Part shown: positions 15,940-17,710 of the stretch, in pieces
Position numbering within the stretch: position 1 is the first letter of the stretch
Layout: each line of letters begins with the position of its first letter
DNA from: Spirochaetia bacterium
GTDB taxonomy: Bacteria > Spirochaetota > Spirochaetia > Treponematales > Breznakiellaceae
Assembly (NCBI GenBank): GCA_025997715.1
Contig: BNUY01000052.1
Span: forward strand, 1-17,710
DNA length: 17,710 nucleotides
Direction of reading: 5' to 3'
The notes under the pieces: generated by a model
What the model was told of the DNA's origin: nothing
Databases searched by the model: none
What the model saw: the letters and a program-made list of their open reading frames with translations, nothing else
Made by a program: the position numbers and the translations under genes

Positions 15940-17586
15940 ACATTATTCCTTGATTATAGAATCCGCTATCTTAACCATACAGTCTTTTCTACAGAAGGCA
16001 ATACCGTATTTAAGAATATGTTGATACCCTTCTTGTTCGAGTTCACGTAAGTACTTTTTTTCATCAATTTGCCGCAATGCTTCATCACATTTTGCGGATA
16101 ATTCCTGCATATTTTGAGCAACTTTTAGCTCAAAAACAACCGCTTTTCCTTTAGCGCTTACGTTTTTCATAAAAATATCGCTTCGTCCATTTCCTGATTC
16201 ACGGTTTGATTTTACTAAATACCGTTTTGCCTTTGAAAGTACACCTGTTAAAAATCCGTGATAAAAGTTTTCCTGGTTGTCATAAAAACTTATAGAGTCA
16301 ATAAGTAACTCGGAAAGCTCGTCTTCAAAGGTTTGCGCATCCCCTTCCAGCACCGCCGTGTATAAACGCGACAAATCGCATTGTTCAATGGTCTCTTTAA
16401 ACCATTCCTGTATTTTATTGCGAAATATACACAGCAATTCTATATTTGGAATTGTTAACTCTAAAACGATGTTGTTTTCAGTATCTGCGTATTCTCCTAC
16501 CTTTTTCAAGTAGCCGGTAAAGAATAAAAAGTTCCATATATTGTCGATATTTTTTTCTACCTCATCATAGGTTATGTCTTCATGGATTATTTTCTTGATT
16601 GTCCCGCCTGCAATCAACGTGTCCAGGTCTGCTTTTGCGTCATCATCAGCTTTATCAATAAGTGTGCGCACAATACTGTTGGAACTGGTGTTTGCCCAGT
16701 ACGGCTGCGGCAGGCTATGTATGTCAGCGCACAGATCTTTGACAATTTTTATGCTGCTCCATGGATTATATACCTCTGTATTGCCAAATAAATAACCATC
16801 ATACCATTCTTTTACCATATCGGCACAGGAATTAAGCGAATAGTAAGCAAGCATATTGCTGATTTCTTCCTGCGTAAACCCAAAATATTCGGTATAGTTC
16901 TTACCGGTAATTGAATTCACATCAAGATTATTCAATCCGGTAAAGATACTCTCCTTTGAAATGCGTAAACATCCGGTTATTGTAGCAAACTCCAAAAATG
17001 GATTGTCTTTAAGTGCTGTTCCTAATAACGGGCGAATAAAATTGACCATATCATTGTAATACCCGTTCGACCATGATGCCTCAAGCGGCACATCGTACTC
17101 GTCAATTAAAACGATCGCTTTTTTTTCATGATGTATAGAAAGACATTCACAAAGAAATTTGAGCGCACCGCTATATTCTCCTATATTACCTGTTCCCATC
17201 ATAATGCACTCGTAACGTTCTTTTTCTTTTATTAGCAGCTTATCCTGCAGAATATAGCTATGCCGCTTAAATTCTCCCATAATATTGTCTTTTAGCATTG
17301 AATAGGCATCTTCAAACAATTGCATCCGCGCGTCTTTAAAAGTTAGAAACACCACCGGATAAATGCCAATAAGGGTTGTATACTGCTCACCTGCGATCAT
17401 AATTTTTAAGCCCTTAAATAAAGATGCCGCATCTTTGCCGGTAGTTTCGCTCGTATCTTCAAAAAAACACTGGAGCATACGCATATTGAGCGTTTTCCCA
17501 AACCGGCGGGGGCGGGTAAACAGGTTCACCTCAGCATCTTTATCGAGGATTTCTTTAATGAGCAACGTTTTATCAACATAGTAATA
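15933..17586 (-). repeat. Direct repeat copy B (DUF1703 ATPase gene body)
   Basis: Partner of 13052-14705, same strand and same length, separated by about 1.2 kb that hold the AlbA gene and the small ORF. Similarity stops abruptly upstream at the YYYVDKT codons; the sequence beyond 17586 does not encode the leader found in copy A. Confidence 0.8.
15943..17565 (-). CDS. AAA-ATPase-like / PD-(D/E)XK protein (DUF1703 type), 5'-truncated copy
   Basis: A 540-residue frame aligning without net gaps to residues 26-565 of the ATPase at 13062-14759. Walker A RPRRFGKT is at 18-25, Walker B DEYD at 155-158, and the nuclease-like residues fall near D463, E479 and K481, so the catalytic parts are kept. 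Homology in frame extends seven codons further up (YYYVDKT) and then ends; the 18-residue leader starting MKPLPIGVSFFD in the sister gene is absent. The frame remains open to a TAA at 17679-17677, but contains no ATG, GTG or TTG before the TTG at 17565, and no ribosome site is seen there. It is thus probably a 5'-truncated copy, though not otherwise decayed. The TTG start is the only in-frame choice, not a well-supported one. Function as for its paralogue. Confidence 0.75.
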   Translation of the reverse strand: MLIKEILDKDAEVNLFTRPRRFGKTLNMRMLQCFFEDTSETTGKDAASLFKGLKIMIAGEQYTTLIGIYPVVFLTFKDARMQLFEDAYSMLKDNIMGEFKRHSYILQDKLLIKEKERYECIMMGTGNIGEYSGALKFLCECLSIHHEKKAIVLIDEYDVPLEASWSNGYYNDMVNFIRPLLGTALKDNPFLEFATITGCLRISKESIFTGLNNLDVNSITGKNYTEYFGFTQEEISNMLAYYSLNSCADMVKEWYDGYLFGNTEVYNPWSSIKIVKDLCADIHSLPQPYWANTSSNSIVRTLIDKADDDAKADLDTLIAGGTIKKIIHEDITYDEVEKNIDNIWNFLFFTGYLKKVGEYADTENNIVLELTIPNIELLCIFRNKIQEWFKETIEQCDLSRLYTAVLEGDAQTFEDELSELLIDSISFYDNQENFYHGFLTGVLSKAKRYLVKSNRESGNGRSDIFMKNVSAKGKAVVFELKVAQNMQELSAKCDEALRQIDEKKYLRELEQEGYQHILKYGIAFCRKDCMVKIADSIIKE

Positions 17587-17710
17587 CCTGAATCCGTATA
17601 CGGTGGCCTTGTTTTTTCGATAGAATCCATATTTTGAATCAGTCCCAGCTGAATCTGGCTGGCATATGTAATACCATTAGCAAAACCACGTCCGTGTAGG
17701 AGCACATCTG
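17587..17710. other. Right-edge segment without a recognisable gene
   Basis: The 124 bp upstream of repeat copy B lack the ATPase leader, an evident promoter and a ribosome site. On the minus strand another frame is open from the edge to 17526 and reads HGRGFANGITYASQIQLG followed by about 20 more residues before it enters the repeat. It could be the 3' part of a gene fused to the repeat, but I do not recognise it. Confidence 0.35.

Noticed and set aside
3878..17565. A canonical phage-defence island or restriction-modification system
   Set aside because: Nuclease-like and ATPase domains are present, but there is no methyltransferase, specificity subunit, toxin-antitoxin pair, CRISPR array, integrase or transposase, and the surrounding genes make surface glycan.
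1..17710. tRNA, rRNA, CRISPR arrays and rho-independent terminators
   Set aside because: No cloverleaf, regularly spaced repeat array or GC-rich hairpin followed by a T run was found in the short gaps on either strand.

Overview
The window looks like an accessory surface-polysaccharide locus of a diderm, AT-leaning bacterium, most likely a Treponema-type spirochaete. The grounds are these: an outer-membrane Wzi-family beta-barrel (diderm envelope), purine-rich Shine-Dalgarno sites before many starts (unlike most Bacteroidetes), and several AAA/DUF1703 and Schlafen-AlbA ATPase genes of kinds that are expanded in treponemes. The genus is an inference. Every supported gene is on the minus strand, so transcription runs from base 17710 towards base 1. 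Genes mostly overlap or sit 0-35 bp apart, and I see no convincing promoter or terminator, so one long operon or a few nested ones is likely.

In transcription order: (A) 17.6-13.06 kb holds two closely related AAA-ATPase/PD-(D/E)XK genes as 1.65-kb direct repeats, around a 43-codon ORF and an AlbA_2/HATPase_c_4 gene that seems to have lost about 70 internal residues. The upstream repeat copy lacks its normal 5' end. (B) 13.06-7.08 kb holds a Wzi-like outer-membrane protein, a broken GT8 stub, an intact GT8, a GT2, UDP-galactopyranose mutase (glf) and a GT2 of galactofuranosyl/rhamnosyl type. (C) 7.05-3.88 kb holds a second AlbA gene interrupted by one in-frame TGA, a 70-bp stub of a GT2 gene, and a different AAA-ATPase/PD-(D/E)XK gene that overlaps the next glycosyltransferase by 4 bp. 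(D) 3.88-0 kb holds four intact glycosyltransferases (GT2, GT2, a GT8-like enzyme and a Cap59/GT69-like enzyme). Another gene probably starts at the left edge.

The functional core is probably synthesis of a galactofuranose-containing surface glycan: Glf makes UDP-Galf, seven intact glycosyltransferases add sugars, and the Wzi-like protein would act at the outer membrane. The most unusual aspect is the architecture. Five NTPase or nuclease-like genes are spliced into this operon with start/stop junctions as tight as those of the sugar genes. Beside them lie two decayed 5' stubs of glycosyltransferase genes, one possible third stub, one 5'-truncated ATPase, one nonsense-broken AlbA gene and one internally deleted AlbA gene. 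This looks like a locus that is repeatedly rearranged at gene starts. Whether the ATPase/nuclease genes drive that, or are only passengers, cannot be decided from sequence alone.
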